A stretch of 64,000 bases of DNA from Saccharicrinis fermentans DSM 9555 = JCM 21142. GTDB lineage: Bacteria; Bacteroidota; Bacteroidia; Bacteroidales; Marinilabiliaceae. The notes beneath the pieces were generated by a model that was not told where the DNA came from, searched no databases, and saw only the letters and a list, made by a program, of their open reading frames with translations. Where the stretch lies: NCBI RefSeq assembly GCF_000517085.1, contig NZ_KI912107.1, forward strand, positions 1,550,398-1,614,397. Direction: 5' to 3'. Below are positions 45,684 through 55,287 of the stretch, in pieces (the first letter of the stretch is position 1; every line of letters begins with the position of its first letter). The position numbers and the translations under genes were made by a program.

Positions 45684-47798
45684 TTATTTATCTTTCTCCT
45701 CCTCATTTTGTTCCGTATTCTTTAATATCCGTTGCATTCCATAGCGCTTAATCACATTATATGCTTTATATAAACCTAGTTCACCAGCCTTACTAAGATC
45801 TAAAGTACCCTGCTCATCATTTTTAAGATAAATTTGTGTCAGACCGCGATTAAAGTATGCTTCTGCAAAGAAAGGATTTAATTCAATTGCTTTGTTAAAG
45901 TTAAGAATCGCTGCCTCATAGTCTTTACGTATACATTGCAAGATACCCAAGTTATAATAAGCAAATTCAAAACCAGGATCTATCTCCAGTACTTTTCGCA
46001 AATCACGTTCAATCAATTGATAATCGAGCATTTGTTTAACAACAGCTCCACTTTTTACCCCATCATCTTTTTTAAGTCCTGCACTTGTATTTTGGCTTAA
46101 CAGATTCACAGGAAGCTCTTCTTCATTAAATTGCTGCATCATTTCAACCATTTTATAACGAATATAAGCGCGGTTAAAATAAGGGAATAAATTAAAGTTT
46201 TCATCCTTACTGTTTTCGATGATATAATCATATTCTCCGATGGCACTTGTGTAATTAAGTACCACTCCATACAATATAGCTCTGGTAAAACGCAAATCAT
46301 TATTATCGGGCGTTTTTTGGAGCTCATCTCCTATTTTTTTAATACTAGTAAAGTATTCTATTTCCTTATCACCATCTGTTTCCGCTTCCCTATTGGAGAA
46401 GATAAGTGGTCTACCGAATTTTATTCGTTGGTTAAACTGAGTCACTTCGGGTTTAAAATACCGTGTTCTATTGATCAAAGAATCCACCGAGAAAAAAGTA
46501 AGGCCATACACCGTTTCCAAGTCAATAATGATATTTCTATTTTGAATTTTACCCCTTAGGTTATCAATTTCTTCCACCTCATTTTCATCAATTCCAAAGT
46601 CATCCAGGACAGCAATTTTGTCATGATTTCTGATGTCATCATCTTTCTCAGCTCTTGTTTCTTTGGGTTTATTGTCTGCCGTATTTCTTTCTGCTTTTTT
46701 ACGATTATCTTGTTCTAACTTATAGGCCATATTATAATCTTTACCGGCTGCAGCACTATTATTTATGCCACTATAAGCCTGTGCTCTAGCCATGTAAGCA
46801 CCTGAATATTCAGGATAATGATCAATAATAAGATTTAAATCGGCGATGGCATCATGATATTCACCAATACGGATATAAAGTAAGGATCTATTAAAAAGTG
46901 TCAACAGGTCGTTGGGGTTTAAAGCCAATACTCTAGAAAAATCGTCAATTGCATTATTTACATCTCCCACTTCTACCCTTAACAATCCGCGGTTCGCATA
47001 AGCCATTGTATTTTTGGGTTCCAGTTCAATCACCTTATCAAAGTCTTGCATGGTACCTGTTAAATTATCCATTTGGTAACGGATAACGCCCCGCATCATA
47101 TAGTAAGAGGCCTCATGACTATCCAATTTAATCGCCTCATTAATACGAGCGATGGCCTTTTCAAAATCATTGATATCGTAATAAATAAAAGCACTAAAGC
47201 GATAAGCATCAGCTACCAGAGGATTCACTTCGATGGCCTCGTCCATATCTTGAACAGCTCCAATAGTATCTTTTAAATTAAGTTTTGAAATAGCCCGATT
47301 AATATAAGCTCCATACTGTGCGTTATCTATTTTTAATACCGATGTAAAATCATCAATACTTTTTTTATAATCTTTTATATTCATATATACCAAGCCCCTA
47401 TTGAAATATATACCTTGGTCTTGTGGACTTATTTCCAATCCTTTGGCATAATCTTCCAAGGCTTTTTCATAAGATCCAAATTTATTTCTGATGTCTGCCC
47501 TAAAACGATAATAACTGGCATGAAAGGGATTTATTTCGATGGCTTTATCCATATCTTTCTCCGCACCCTTGAGGTCATCAAGACTATATTTTGCATATGC
47601 TCTGAAATAATAGGGATCGGCCAGATAAGGTTTTACACGTATTACCTTATTAAAGTATGAAATAGCCAATACGTAATCTTCGTAGTATAAGGCGTTTCTA
47701 CCAATGATCAATACTCGGTCTGTATCTATTTGGGCATAACTACTGGTTGTAACAGCAAATAAAAAGAATATATGAAGCGAAAAAAATATCTTTCTCAT
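45684..47798 (-). CDS. Large exported TPR protein
   Basis: A 704-residue protein with signal peptide MRKIFFSLHIFFLFAVTTSS ending at YAQ. Residues 30-375 hold about ten TPR units (DVAISYFNKVIRVKPYLADPYY-like, KALEDYAKGLEISPQDQGIYF and others). A charged spacer (about 375-420) follows, then a non-TPR segment (IDLETVYGLTFFSVDSLINR), then further TPRs near 600-690. It is probably periplasmic. It sits directly before the TPR-tailed helicase with no gap, although one product is exported and the other cytoplasmic. Confidence 0.88.
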   Translation of the reverse strand: MRKIFFSLHIFFLFAVTTSSYAQIDTDRVLIIGRNALYYEDYVLAISYFNKVIRVKPYLADPYYFRAYAKYSLDDLKGAEKDMDKAIEINPFHASYYRFRADIRNKFGSYEKALEDYAKGLEISPQDQGIYFNRGLVYMNIKDYKKSIDDFTSVLKIDNAQYGAYINRAISKLNLKDTIGAVQDMDEAIEVNPLVADAYRFSAFIYYDINDFEKAIARINEAIKLDSHEASYYMMRGVIRYQMDNLTGTMQDFDKVIELEPKNTMAYANRGLLRVEVGDVNNAIDDFSRVLALNPNDLLTLFNRSLLYIRIGEYHDAIADLNLIIDHYPEYSGAYMARAQAYSGINNSAAAGKDYNMAYKLEQDNRKKAERNTADNKPKETRAEKDDDIRNHDKIAVLDDFGIDENEVEEIDNLRGKIQNRNIIIDLETVYGLTFFSVDSLINRTRYFKPEVTQFNQRIKFGRPLIFSNREAETDGDKEIEYFTSIKKIGDELQKTPDNNDLRFTRAILYGVVLNYTSAIGEYDYIIENSKDENFNLFPYFNRAYIRYKMVEMMQQFNEEELPVNLLSQNTSAGLKKDDGVKSGAVVKQMLDYQLIERDLRKVLEIDPGFEFAYYNLGILQCIRKDYEAAILNFNKAIELNPFFAEAYFNRGLTQIYLKNDEQGTLDLSKAGELGLYKAYNVIKRYGMQRILKNTEQNEEEKDK

Positions 47799-47930
47799 AA
47801 ATAATAACTAGTACGGTAATAAATGAATCTACCCAAATCAATCAGACAAATATAATAAGTTTAAGGGATTCATCTAAAACTGTACCATACTTTCACAAAA
47901 TTAGCAGATAGTTGGGTGTAAATACCCGTG

Positions 47931-48935
47931 TTACTTTTTATTATAAAAGAGTTTTCGTAAAAAAACGGGCTTTTTTTGTACAAAAATCATATTCTCCCTA
48001 TCTACCTCCTTTTCCCCTTTCCATCTATAGGCGCACAACGCCCCCCCACTAGCGATACAAGAATCTACACAACACACATTTTTCCGAGGAGTCATATTTG
48101 TTTTATTCATACAATAATGACCAAAAAACACCAATGGTTTATCTTCGGTATAAGGCTGATAAGGAAAAAGTAACTCTTTAGGAATGGTATAATTAGGTAA
48201 TTTAAATTTATTACCATAACTCAATTTGTAAAAGGTTTTATTTTCAGCTTCCTCCCACCATTTAATTCTAAAGTTACTTCTTCTGTTATTATTTGAATCC
48301 TTTATAATCAAGTCATCGGGCAATTTAAACTCAATACCTTTGGTAGACTTAATAACTGCATTACCAAGCACATGGTTAGGATCGGTCATAAATTTTAAAA
48401 CAGATTTACGGAAGCGTCCTTTGTCTCTATATTGCTCAACTATATCAGCATATTCATCATTCCAATAGGCATGCACTACCTTGAAAGCACCAAAATCCAA
48501 ATGTAAAGGTAAGGTCCTTAACCATTTCACATAGCCCTTCAAGAGTTTTTCTTCACCATAAAACTCTTGTTTTACCTGTTCGATAAGCTTTTTGGATGAG
48601 TCAGAAAGCTTTTTAAAAGGTTTCCCATCTCCATTTTTTGTTAAATAATAGATCGCATTCAACTCATGATTACCCAATACAGCATAGGCAAATCCATACT
48701 CAACCATCCCCCGCACTATTTCCAAAACTTTACGGGAATTTGGTCCTCTGTCGATAAAATCTCCAACAAATATTGCCTTCCGATTTGTATGACGCCAAAC
48801 TCCGTACATTTTTGTATAGTCAAGCTTTAAGAGCAATTCTTCCAATTCATCGGCATTACCGTGAACATCTCCGATTATGTCGTAGAAACAACTTTCTACA
48901 ATTATATTTCTTTTTTCGCCTCTTAGCTGCTCCAA
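47931..48935 (-). CDS. Calcineurin-like metallophosphatase
   Basis: A protein of about 334 residues with the di-metal phosphoesterase motifs DIIGDVHGNADELEELLLKL, FVGDFIDRGPNSRKVLEI, YAVLGNHELNAI and, near the C-terminus, LVFFGHYC. This set matches the ApaH/PrpE/Ser-Thr phosphatase-like group; the substrate is unknown. The open frame reaches 49094, but that would overlap the divergent oxidoreductase gene and lacks a credible start. A TATTTTTG promoter box at 48973-48966 argues for a start after it; the TTG at 48935 is my best guess and is uncertain. A G7 run near the C-terminus (plus-strand Cs at 48041-48047) stays in frame here. Confidence 0.82.
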   Translation of the reverse strand: MEQLRGEKRNIIVESCFYDIIGDVHGNADELEELLLKLDYTKMYGVWRHTNRKAIFVGDFIDRGPNSRKVLEIVRGMVEYGFAYAVLGNHELNAIYYLTKNGDGKPFKKLSDSSKKLIEQVKQEFYGEEKLLKGYVKWLRTLPLHLDFGAFKVVHAYWNDEYADIVEQYRDKGRFRKSVLKFMTDPNHVLGNAVIKSTKGIEFKLPDDLIIKDSNNNRRSNFRIKWWEEAENKTFYKLSYGNKFKLPNYTIPKELLFPYQPYTEDKPLVFFGHYCMNKTNMTPRKNVCCVDSCIASGGALCAYRWKGEKEVDRENMIFVQKKPVFLRKLFYNKK

Positions 48936-48965
48936 AATTCGATATATTTGATGATTGTTAGCGTT

Positions 48966-48973
48966 CAAAAATA
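48966..48973 (-). promoter_or_regulatory. Candidate -7 element for the metallophosphatase gene
   Basis: TATTTTTG on the minus strand fits TAnnTTTG and lies 30 bases before the proposed TTG start. A -33 TTTG exists but at a longer than usual distance. Confidence 0.4.
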
Positions 48974-49007
48974 GGACATTTGAATTTATTATAAAAACAA
49001 AATCTGC

Positions 49008-49982
49008 ATGACAAAAATAATTAATTGGGGAATCATAGGTTGCGGCGATGTTACAGAGAAAAAAAGCGGACCTGCATTTAATAAAGTTGACCACTCTAAA
49101 TTAATAGCGGTCATGAGGCGTAATTTACTAAAAGCCAAGGATTATGCGCTACGACACCATGTCCCCTATTATTACAACGACGCAGCCTCTTTAATAGCAT
49201 CTCCCGAAGTGGATGCCATATATATTGCTACCCCACCCTCTACCCATGCCTATTATGCAATTCAAGCTATGATGGCCGGAAAACCCGTATATGTTGAAAA
49301 ACCGATGGCCTCTTCATATAAAGAGTGTCAGGAAATGAATCGTGTTTCAAAGGAAACAGGCGTTCCGCTATTTGTTGCCTACTACAGGAGAACACTACCA
49401 GGCTTTTTAAAAGTAAAAGAACTAATTGAAAGTGACAGTATTGGTAAACCACTGGCGGTTAACATCCGACTAACCCGCCCCGCCAATATTGATGAGCAAA
49501 ATAAAGGCTGGAGAGTTGATAGATCCATTGCAGGTGGTGGTATTTTTCATGATCTGGCATCACATCAATTTGATTTTCTGGATTTTCTTTTTGGACCTAT
49601 CGTAGAGGCTCAAGGATGCTCATCCAATAACAACCATTGGTATGAAGTTGAAGATACGGTAAGTGCCTGCTATAAATTTTCTAATGGCTTAGTAGGAAAC
49701 GGACTTTGGAGTTTTGTGGCAGCCAACGAAGCCAAAGAGGATACCATGGAAATAATAGGATCAAATGGAGTGGTCAAATTTAGCGGTTTTGATCACCAAG
49801 CCATTGAGCTCCATACACAAGGAGGAGTACTTGAATTCCCCTATCTAAATCCTGAAAACATACAATATAATTTGATAAAGCAAGTTACAGAGAGCCTACT
49901 TTTTGGAAAAGACTGTGTCAGTACAGGACTAAGCGCTGCACGAACCAATAAAATACTAGAAGAAATTACACGCAATGGATAA
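49008..49982 (+). CDS. Gfo/Idh/MocA-family oxidoreductase
   Basis: A 324-residue NAD(P)-dependent oxidoreductase. The N-terminal Rossmann fold has INWGIIGCGDVTEKKSGPAF, and the family signature VYVEKPMASSYKEC contains the catalytic-site E-K-P. The C-terminal domain shows GGGIFHDLASHQFDFLDFLFG with the His used in catalysis and DTVSACYKFSNGLVGNGLWSF. It probably oxidises or reduces a sugar or inositol-like substrate in the cytoplasm; the exact substrate cannot be told. It is alone, divergent from the metallophosphatase gene. Confidence 0.9.
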   Translation: MTKIINWGIIGCGDVTEKKSGPAFNKVDHSKLIAVMRRNLLKAKDYALRHHVPYYYNDAASLIASPEVDAIYIATPPSTHAYYAIQAMMAGKPVYVEKPMASSYKECQEMNRVSKETGVPLFVAYYRRTLPGFLKVKELIESDSIGKPLAVNIRLTRPANIDEQNKGWRVDRSIAGGGIFHDLASHQFDFLDFLFGPIVEAQGCSSNNNHWYEVEDTVSACYKFSNGLVGNGLWSFVAANEAKEDTMEIIGSNGVVKFSGFDHQAIELHTQGGVLEFPYLNPENIQYNLIKQVTESLLFGKDCVSTGLSAARTNKILEEITRNG

Positions 49983-50099
49983 TACATATAAAATAATTAT
50001 GGTCATTACCTTATTTATTTACTATCTTGCGCAAAGAAAAAAAAGTTTGCAAATAGTACACCTCTCTAATTATTTATTGCGAACTATTAAAGTCTCAAA

Positions 50100-53000
50100 A
50101 TGAATTTAAAATTAGACATTATATTATTACTGACACTTTCAATAGCTCCACAGTTATTGATTTCGCAAAATATTCCTTATCAAGGAACGCCATATATTGA
50201 AAATTTCAACCCTAACAGTCAAAATACAAGAGGACAAATTTTAACAATAGCTCAAGACCAAAGAGGGATAATGTATTTTGGAGGAAAAAATGGTTTGTAT
50301 GAATTTGATGGAGCAAGCTGGAGAAACTATCCCATTTCTAACAAAACATCTATTAAATCGTTGGCCATAGATTCTTTAGGTATTATTTATGCAGGAGGAA
50401 ACAATGACTTTGGTGTTTTTATGCCAAACGCAACAGGTTCACTTGAATACCACTCTCTATATCTACCTGCACCTAAAGGTGCTCCATTTTTTCAAAGTAT
50501 CATGAAAACCTTTATTACCGATCAAGGTGTCTACTTCATTTCAAAAAAAAGAATTTTCAGATACAAAAACAATTCAATAGAAGTCATACATGTTAACTTA
50601 CAAGCCCCATGTGCATTTTTCGTGAATGGAACCATTTATGTAAAAGATTTAGCAAAAGGACTTTGTAAAATTGATGAAACGCAAATAATTCCATTAGAAG
50701 GTTGTGAAGAATTCAATGCTTTGACCAAAAGCTATTTTTTCATTAATTCATACTCCGATAACGAATTATTGTTTTCCTTAATTAAGGAAAATTTATTTTT
50801 CACTTATAATACAGTAAGCCATGTATTAAAACCTTTTACAATTTCAGATGATACCAAAAGGTATCTCGAAGAAAACTTTCAATTTACCAGCACCCAAACG
50901 GCCAGAGGTGATTTTGCGATAGGCACTGCTAAAGGTGGTATTTTATTAATGAACAAAAAGGGAGAAACAATCAGGATCATTAACACCAACAGAGGCCTCT
51001 CTACTAATCTTATTTACTCTGTATTTTCTGATGCAGAAGACAATCTTTGGGCTTCCTCCTTCAAGGGTGTATCTCGCATTGACATTAGTCATCCCGCCAT
51101 TTTTTACAATAAAAATCAAGGGCTTGAGTCCAATGTTGTATGCTCAAAGTACCATAACAACACACAATATATTGGAACAAACACAAATTTTTACTACTTG
51201 CCTGAGCATAATTTTAGTGTATCAAATGATAATCATGTTATAAAACGCATCAAGCCCCCCCCATGAACCAAATCAAATTTTTGATGTAAATGGGCATTTA
51301 TTGGTAGCCAATTGGTATGGTGTTGATGAAGTAATCAAAGATAAAGTAAATCACTTTTACAGAGGGTTAAGAGTATTTTGTGCCGCCTATGATAAGCAAT
51401 ATCCTAACAAGATAGCATTGGGACAAAAACTGGCAGTTGTAATCTGTTCATTTAAAGAAACAGATTCTGGTAGGTACCTGCAACTAACCGACACTTTGAA
51501 TATTCAGAATAATAATATTAGTCAGATTGTATCCATGGCATTTGATAAAGATGGCAATTTATGGTTAGCTTCCTATAATGAAGGGATATTTCTGATTCGA
51601 TTCAAAGATAAGGATCTAAAAGAATATCAAATCACGCGCTTCACCGAAAAAAATGGTTTACCAAAAGAAATACAAGAACCATTTATAACCAATTTTAATC
51701 AAAAAATAAATATTGGCACACAAAAGGGAATATACAAAGTGGTATTACCCCCTATGGGCGGCTCTGATTCACTCATTCATTTTACACATGACAGTTTTTG
51801 GGGTGACACATTTACCAAGGATTCAAGTGCTGTTAGCATGATCAAACAAATTGATAGCACTTCTTATTTTATTACTGGGAATAAAACAGGGGTATTGAGT
51901 GTTGACAATAACAAAGCGTATTTTGACTGGAAACCGTTTTTAAAACTAGGAGCCATCAGCTCTATTTCGGTAGAAAATAAAAGATATTTAAACATCGGAC
52001 AATTTGAATCCTTTTGCATATTTGATCGGCAAATCGAAAAAGATTACAATCGCCCATTCAATGTACTTATACGTAAAGTGGTTATTTCTTCCAATGATTC
52101 TCTTTTATTTGATGGAACTTTTTTCAAAAAGGAAGAGCATAAGATATTTAATAGCCAACCCCAAACATTAGTACCAACTTTGGATAACAAATACAACTCC
52201 CTAAAGATAAATTTTAGCGCTTGCTATTTCGAATCTTCCTCCCAAAACCAATATAGCTATATGATGGAAGGTTTCGATAACGATTGGAGCCCTTGGTCTT
52301 CAGAACCGTCAGCAGTTTATACAAATATTCCGCATGGCAAACTAAAATTTAAAGTAAAGGCAAAAAATGTATTTGGTACAATTAGCAATATCGAAACCTA
52401 TTCATTTATTGTTAAGCCGGCATGGTATCAAACCAAATGGGCCTATATCTCATATTGCTTACTTAGTATATTAATCATTGCACTTATCACTAAATTGTAC
52501 AGTCATCATTTGATGATAAAAAATATGAGATTAGAAACCGTAGTCAAAAAACGAACACATGAGTTGGAAGAAACGATTGAAAAATTAAAAGAAACCCAAT
52601 CAACTTTAATTCAGCAGGAAAAAATGGCTTCCCTTGGTATTCTCACGGCCGGTGTGGCACATGAAATTAACAATCCTTTAAATTATATTTTAGGAGGATA
52701 TACAGGGCTTGATTTTTATTTTCAGGAAAATAAAATTGAAGATGAAGATGTTCAATTACTAATGGATAGCATTAAAACAGGCGTTGACAGGGCTGCCGAT
52801 ATTGTATCAGGATTGAATCAGTTTAGCAGAACTCAAAATACTTTCGATGAAAAATGCGATCTTCATTCCATATTAGACAATAGTATATTAATGATCAAGC
52901 ACTTGCTCAAAAACCGCATTGAGATGGTGAAAAACTACACCGCAGAATCGTCTATTGTTTCAGGAAATGTAGGAAAACTGCATCAGGTATTTATCAATAT

Positions 53001-53310
53001 TCTTACCAATGCATGTCAAGCTATAAAAAAAGATGGTATAATAACTGTTACCACAACAACACTTGATCAATCATTAATCATCGAAATTAAAGACAATGGT
53101 GAAGGGATACAAAGTGATATTTTAGATAAAATTACAGATCCGTTTTTCACCACTAAAGAACCAGGTCAAGGATCAGGACTTGGTTTATCCATCACCTATC
53201 GAATAATTGAAGAACACAAAGGAAAATTACAGTTTAAATCAGAATTAAAGAAAGGCACTACAGCTATTATAACATTACCACTAATTCCCACAAAAAATGC
53301 CAAAAATTAA
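50100..53310 (+). pseudogene. Reg_prop/Y_Y_Y sensor histidine kinase split at a C8 run
   Basis: Restored by removing one C from the eight Cs at 51255-51262, this is one kinase of about 1069 residues. A signal peptide (MNLKLDIILLLTLSIAPQLLISQ) leads into a periplasmic two-propeller sensor of Reg_prop type (GIMYFGGKNGLYEFDGASWRN, GNLWLASYNEGIFLIRF). Then come a Y_Y_Y domain (YSYMMEGFDNDWSPWSSEPS), a membrane helix (AYISYCLLSILIIALI), HisKA (KMASLGILTAGVAHEINNPLN, His autophosphorylated) and HATPase (FINILTNACQAI, DNGEGI, FFTTKEPGQGSGLGLS). As given, the first frame stops after IKPPP at 51266, and the second opens at 51301. No output domain is fused; the response regulator is the next gene. Confidence 0.9.
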
Positions 53311-53665
53311 GATTTTATACATAGACGATGAAGATATTAATCTTCGATTATTTAAAATTAATTTGGAAAAAAAATACCAAATTTTCACTGCACAAAACGG
53401 TGTACAAGGCTTAGAAATTTTAGCCCAAGAGAGTGATATACAAATTGTGGTTAGCGATATGAGAATGCCATATATGAATGGAGAGGAATTCATAAGTAAA
53501 GCCAAAGAAATATACCCGAATATCGTTTATTATATTTTGTCAGGCTTTGATATCACTGATAAAATTCAAGAGTTTATAGAAAAAGGAACCATAAAAAAGC
53601 ACTTCAGAAAGCCATTTAACTTAAAAGAAATAGGTTTAGAATTGGAAAAAGCAGTATCGCATTAA
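53297..53665 (+). CDS. Single-domain response regulator
   Basis: A 122-residue CheY-like receiver. Acidic pocket ILYIDDEDIN (Asp10, Asp11), phospho-acceptor Asp54 in VVSDMRMPYMNGEEF, and the conserved Lys in KKHFRKPFNL. There is no output domain, so it must act through a protein partner or relay phosphate. It overlaps the kinase stop by 14 bases, which marks the pair as cognate and translationally coupled. If the kinase frameshift is real, expression of this gene may also be affected. Confidence 0.92.
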   Translation: MPKIKILYIDDEDINLRLFKINLEKKYQIFTAQNGVQGLEILAQESDIQIVVSDMRMPYMNGEEFISKAKEIYPNIVYYILSGFDITDKIQEFIEKGTIKKHFRKPFNLKEIGLELEKAVSH

Positions 53666-53764
53666 AGGGATTTCTCCTATCAAGAAACCCCTCTCGCATA
53701 TTCTATTAGCTAAAAAAACTGTTTGTTTAAATAAAGTATGAATATTATTCAGTAATTAGTGGCT

Positions 53765-53912
53765 GCAAGAAAACGACTGTTTTTTCTGTCTTTGATAAGA
53801 AAGCATCAAAGACAAGGCTTTCGATATTTTTGAAACCAAGGAGTTTACTGATGGTAAATGACTGTTTCAAAATTGAGAATAACGCAGTATTTGGAGTTTT
53901 CTTGCAAAGACT
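53765..53912 (+). repeat. Nested inverted-repeat element, copy C (best preserved)
   Basis: A 148-base element with TGCAAGAAAAC (53764-53774) and GTTTTCTTGCA (53896-53906) as perfect 11-base terminal inverted repeats. Inside are two hairpins: GTCTTTGAT/ATCAAAGAC (53788-53796, 53805-53813) and TTTTGAAAC/GTTTCAAAA (53828-53836, 53864-53872), the latter enclosing TTTAC/GTAAA. Folded, this gives a branched cruciform. It fills most of the gap between the response regulator and ald. Homologous copies are at 18789-18936 and 21082-21188. Confidence 0.88.
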
Positions 53913-53939
53913 AATTATAAATTCAAACATGTTTTTTTA

Positions 53940-55052
53940 CTACAATACTTCTTCTACCGGACGGTATGGTAAATCAAATGCACTTGAAACACCTTCATAA
54001 ACCACATCTCCTTTCACAATATTCAGCCCTAATTTTAATGCTGAATTGTCTTGGCAAGCTTTTTTCCAACCTTTATTTGCAAGTTCTATAGCATAAGGCA
54101 ATGTGGCATTGGTTAATGCTAAAGTAGATGTTAAAGGAACGGCCCCTGGCATATTAGCCACAGTATAATGAATTATATCATCAATAATATAAGTGGGTTC
54201 ACTATGGGTGGTAGGTTTTGATGTCTCAAAACATCCCCCTTGATCGATGGCAACATCCACCAATACACAACCTTGTTTCATAGTAGGTAACATATCACGT
54301 GTAACCAGTTTAGGAGCCTTTGCTCCGGGAATCAATACGGCGCCTATAATCAAATCTACTTTCCGAACCATTTCTCGAACCAACATTTCATTGGCAGCAA
54401 GTGTTTTGACATTAGCAGGCATCACATCATCCAAATAACGCAGACGTTCTAAGTTTTTATCCATTATTGTAACATCAGCTCCCATACCTGCGGCTATTTT
54501 AGCCGCTTGCGTACCAACAACTCCACCTCCAATAACAAGTACTTTTGCCGGACGAACTCCAGGAACACCACCTAGCAATAATCCACGTCCTTTATAGGTT
54601 CTTTCCAGGTATTTAGCTCCCTCTTGAGTAGCCATCCTACCTGCTACCTCCGACATCGGTATCAATAATGGCAATTTCTTATCCGCTGTTTCAACAGTTT
54701 CATAGCTTAAACAGATGGCTTTCTGATTAATCATGGCCTTTGTTAATGGCTCACACGACGCAAAATGAAAATAAGTGAACAATAACTGATTTTCTTTGAT
54801 CAATTTATACTCTTGTTCAATAGGCTCTTTAACCTTAACGATCATCTCTGCAATAGCATATACCTCTTCTATTGTGGGTAAAATAGTAGCTCCTGCCTTT
54901 ACGTAATCATCATCATAAAAATCAGTACCTTCTCCCGCCGTTGCTTGAACATACACGGTATGACCTACTTTAACACACTCCAACACCCCAGCTGGAGTCA
55001 TACCTACCCTATTTTCAGCAGGTTTAATTTCCTTTGGAACACCTATAATCAT
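53940..55052 (-). CDS. ald: Alanine dehydrogenase
   Basis: A 370-residue NAD-dependent enzyme interconverting L-alanine and pyruvate plus ammonia. Motifs: MIIGVPKEIKPAENRVGMTP with the substrate-binding Arg and Lys region, FTYFHFASCEPLTKAMI with the catalytic His, PMSEVAGRMATQEGAKYLE, the NAD-binding VLVIGGGVVGTQAAKIAAGMGADV and VDVAIDQGGCFETSKPT with the catalytic Asp. Length and motifs fit alanine dehydrogenase rather than the longer transhydrogenase alpha subunit. It is monocistronic. The 235 bases upstream show no other feature. Confidence 0.95.
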   Translation of the reverse strand: MIIGVPKEIKPAENRVGMTPAGVLECVKVGHTVYVQATAGEGTDFYDDDYVKAGATILPTIEEVYAIAEMIVKVKEPIEQEYKLIKENQLLFTYFHFASCEPLTKAMINQKAICLSYETVETADKKLPLLIPMSEVAGRMATQEGAKYLERTYKGRGLLLGGVPGVRPAKVLVIGGGVVGTQAAKIAAGMGADVTIMDKNLERLRYLDDVMPANVKTLAANEMLVREMVRKVDLIIGAVLIPGAKAPKLVTRDMLPTMKQGCVLVDVAIDQGGCFETSKPTTHSEPTYIIDDIIHYTVANMPGAVPLTSTLALTNATLPYAIELANKGWKKACQDNSALKLGLNIVKGDVVYEGVSSAFDLPYRPVEEVL

Positions 55053-55287
55053 CGCTTTTGACTTTAAAATATTATTAATAGATTTATGTACTTTTGTATT
55101 TTCAAAATAAGGGATTACTTTGTTTTCTCACAATGAATATTGTCACGCATAAATACTGTTTATTGTCATGTTTTTACAAAACATACAAACAAAAGAAGAA
55201 CAACACCCCTTATTTTCTAGTATCAACATTAAAAAAATAGTACTTTTTAACAGCAACACCCCATTAAAAACATAGGACTATATATTT

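Noticed and set aside
48041-48047. Frameshift in the metallophosphatase at its G7 run
   Set aside because: The frame continues properly through the run (SGGALCAYRW), so the gene is intact there.
53666-53700. Hairpin after the response regulator as a terminator
   Set aside because: The stem GGGATTTCT/AGAAACCCC has a mismatch and no T-run follows.
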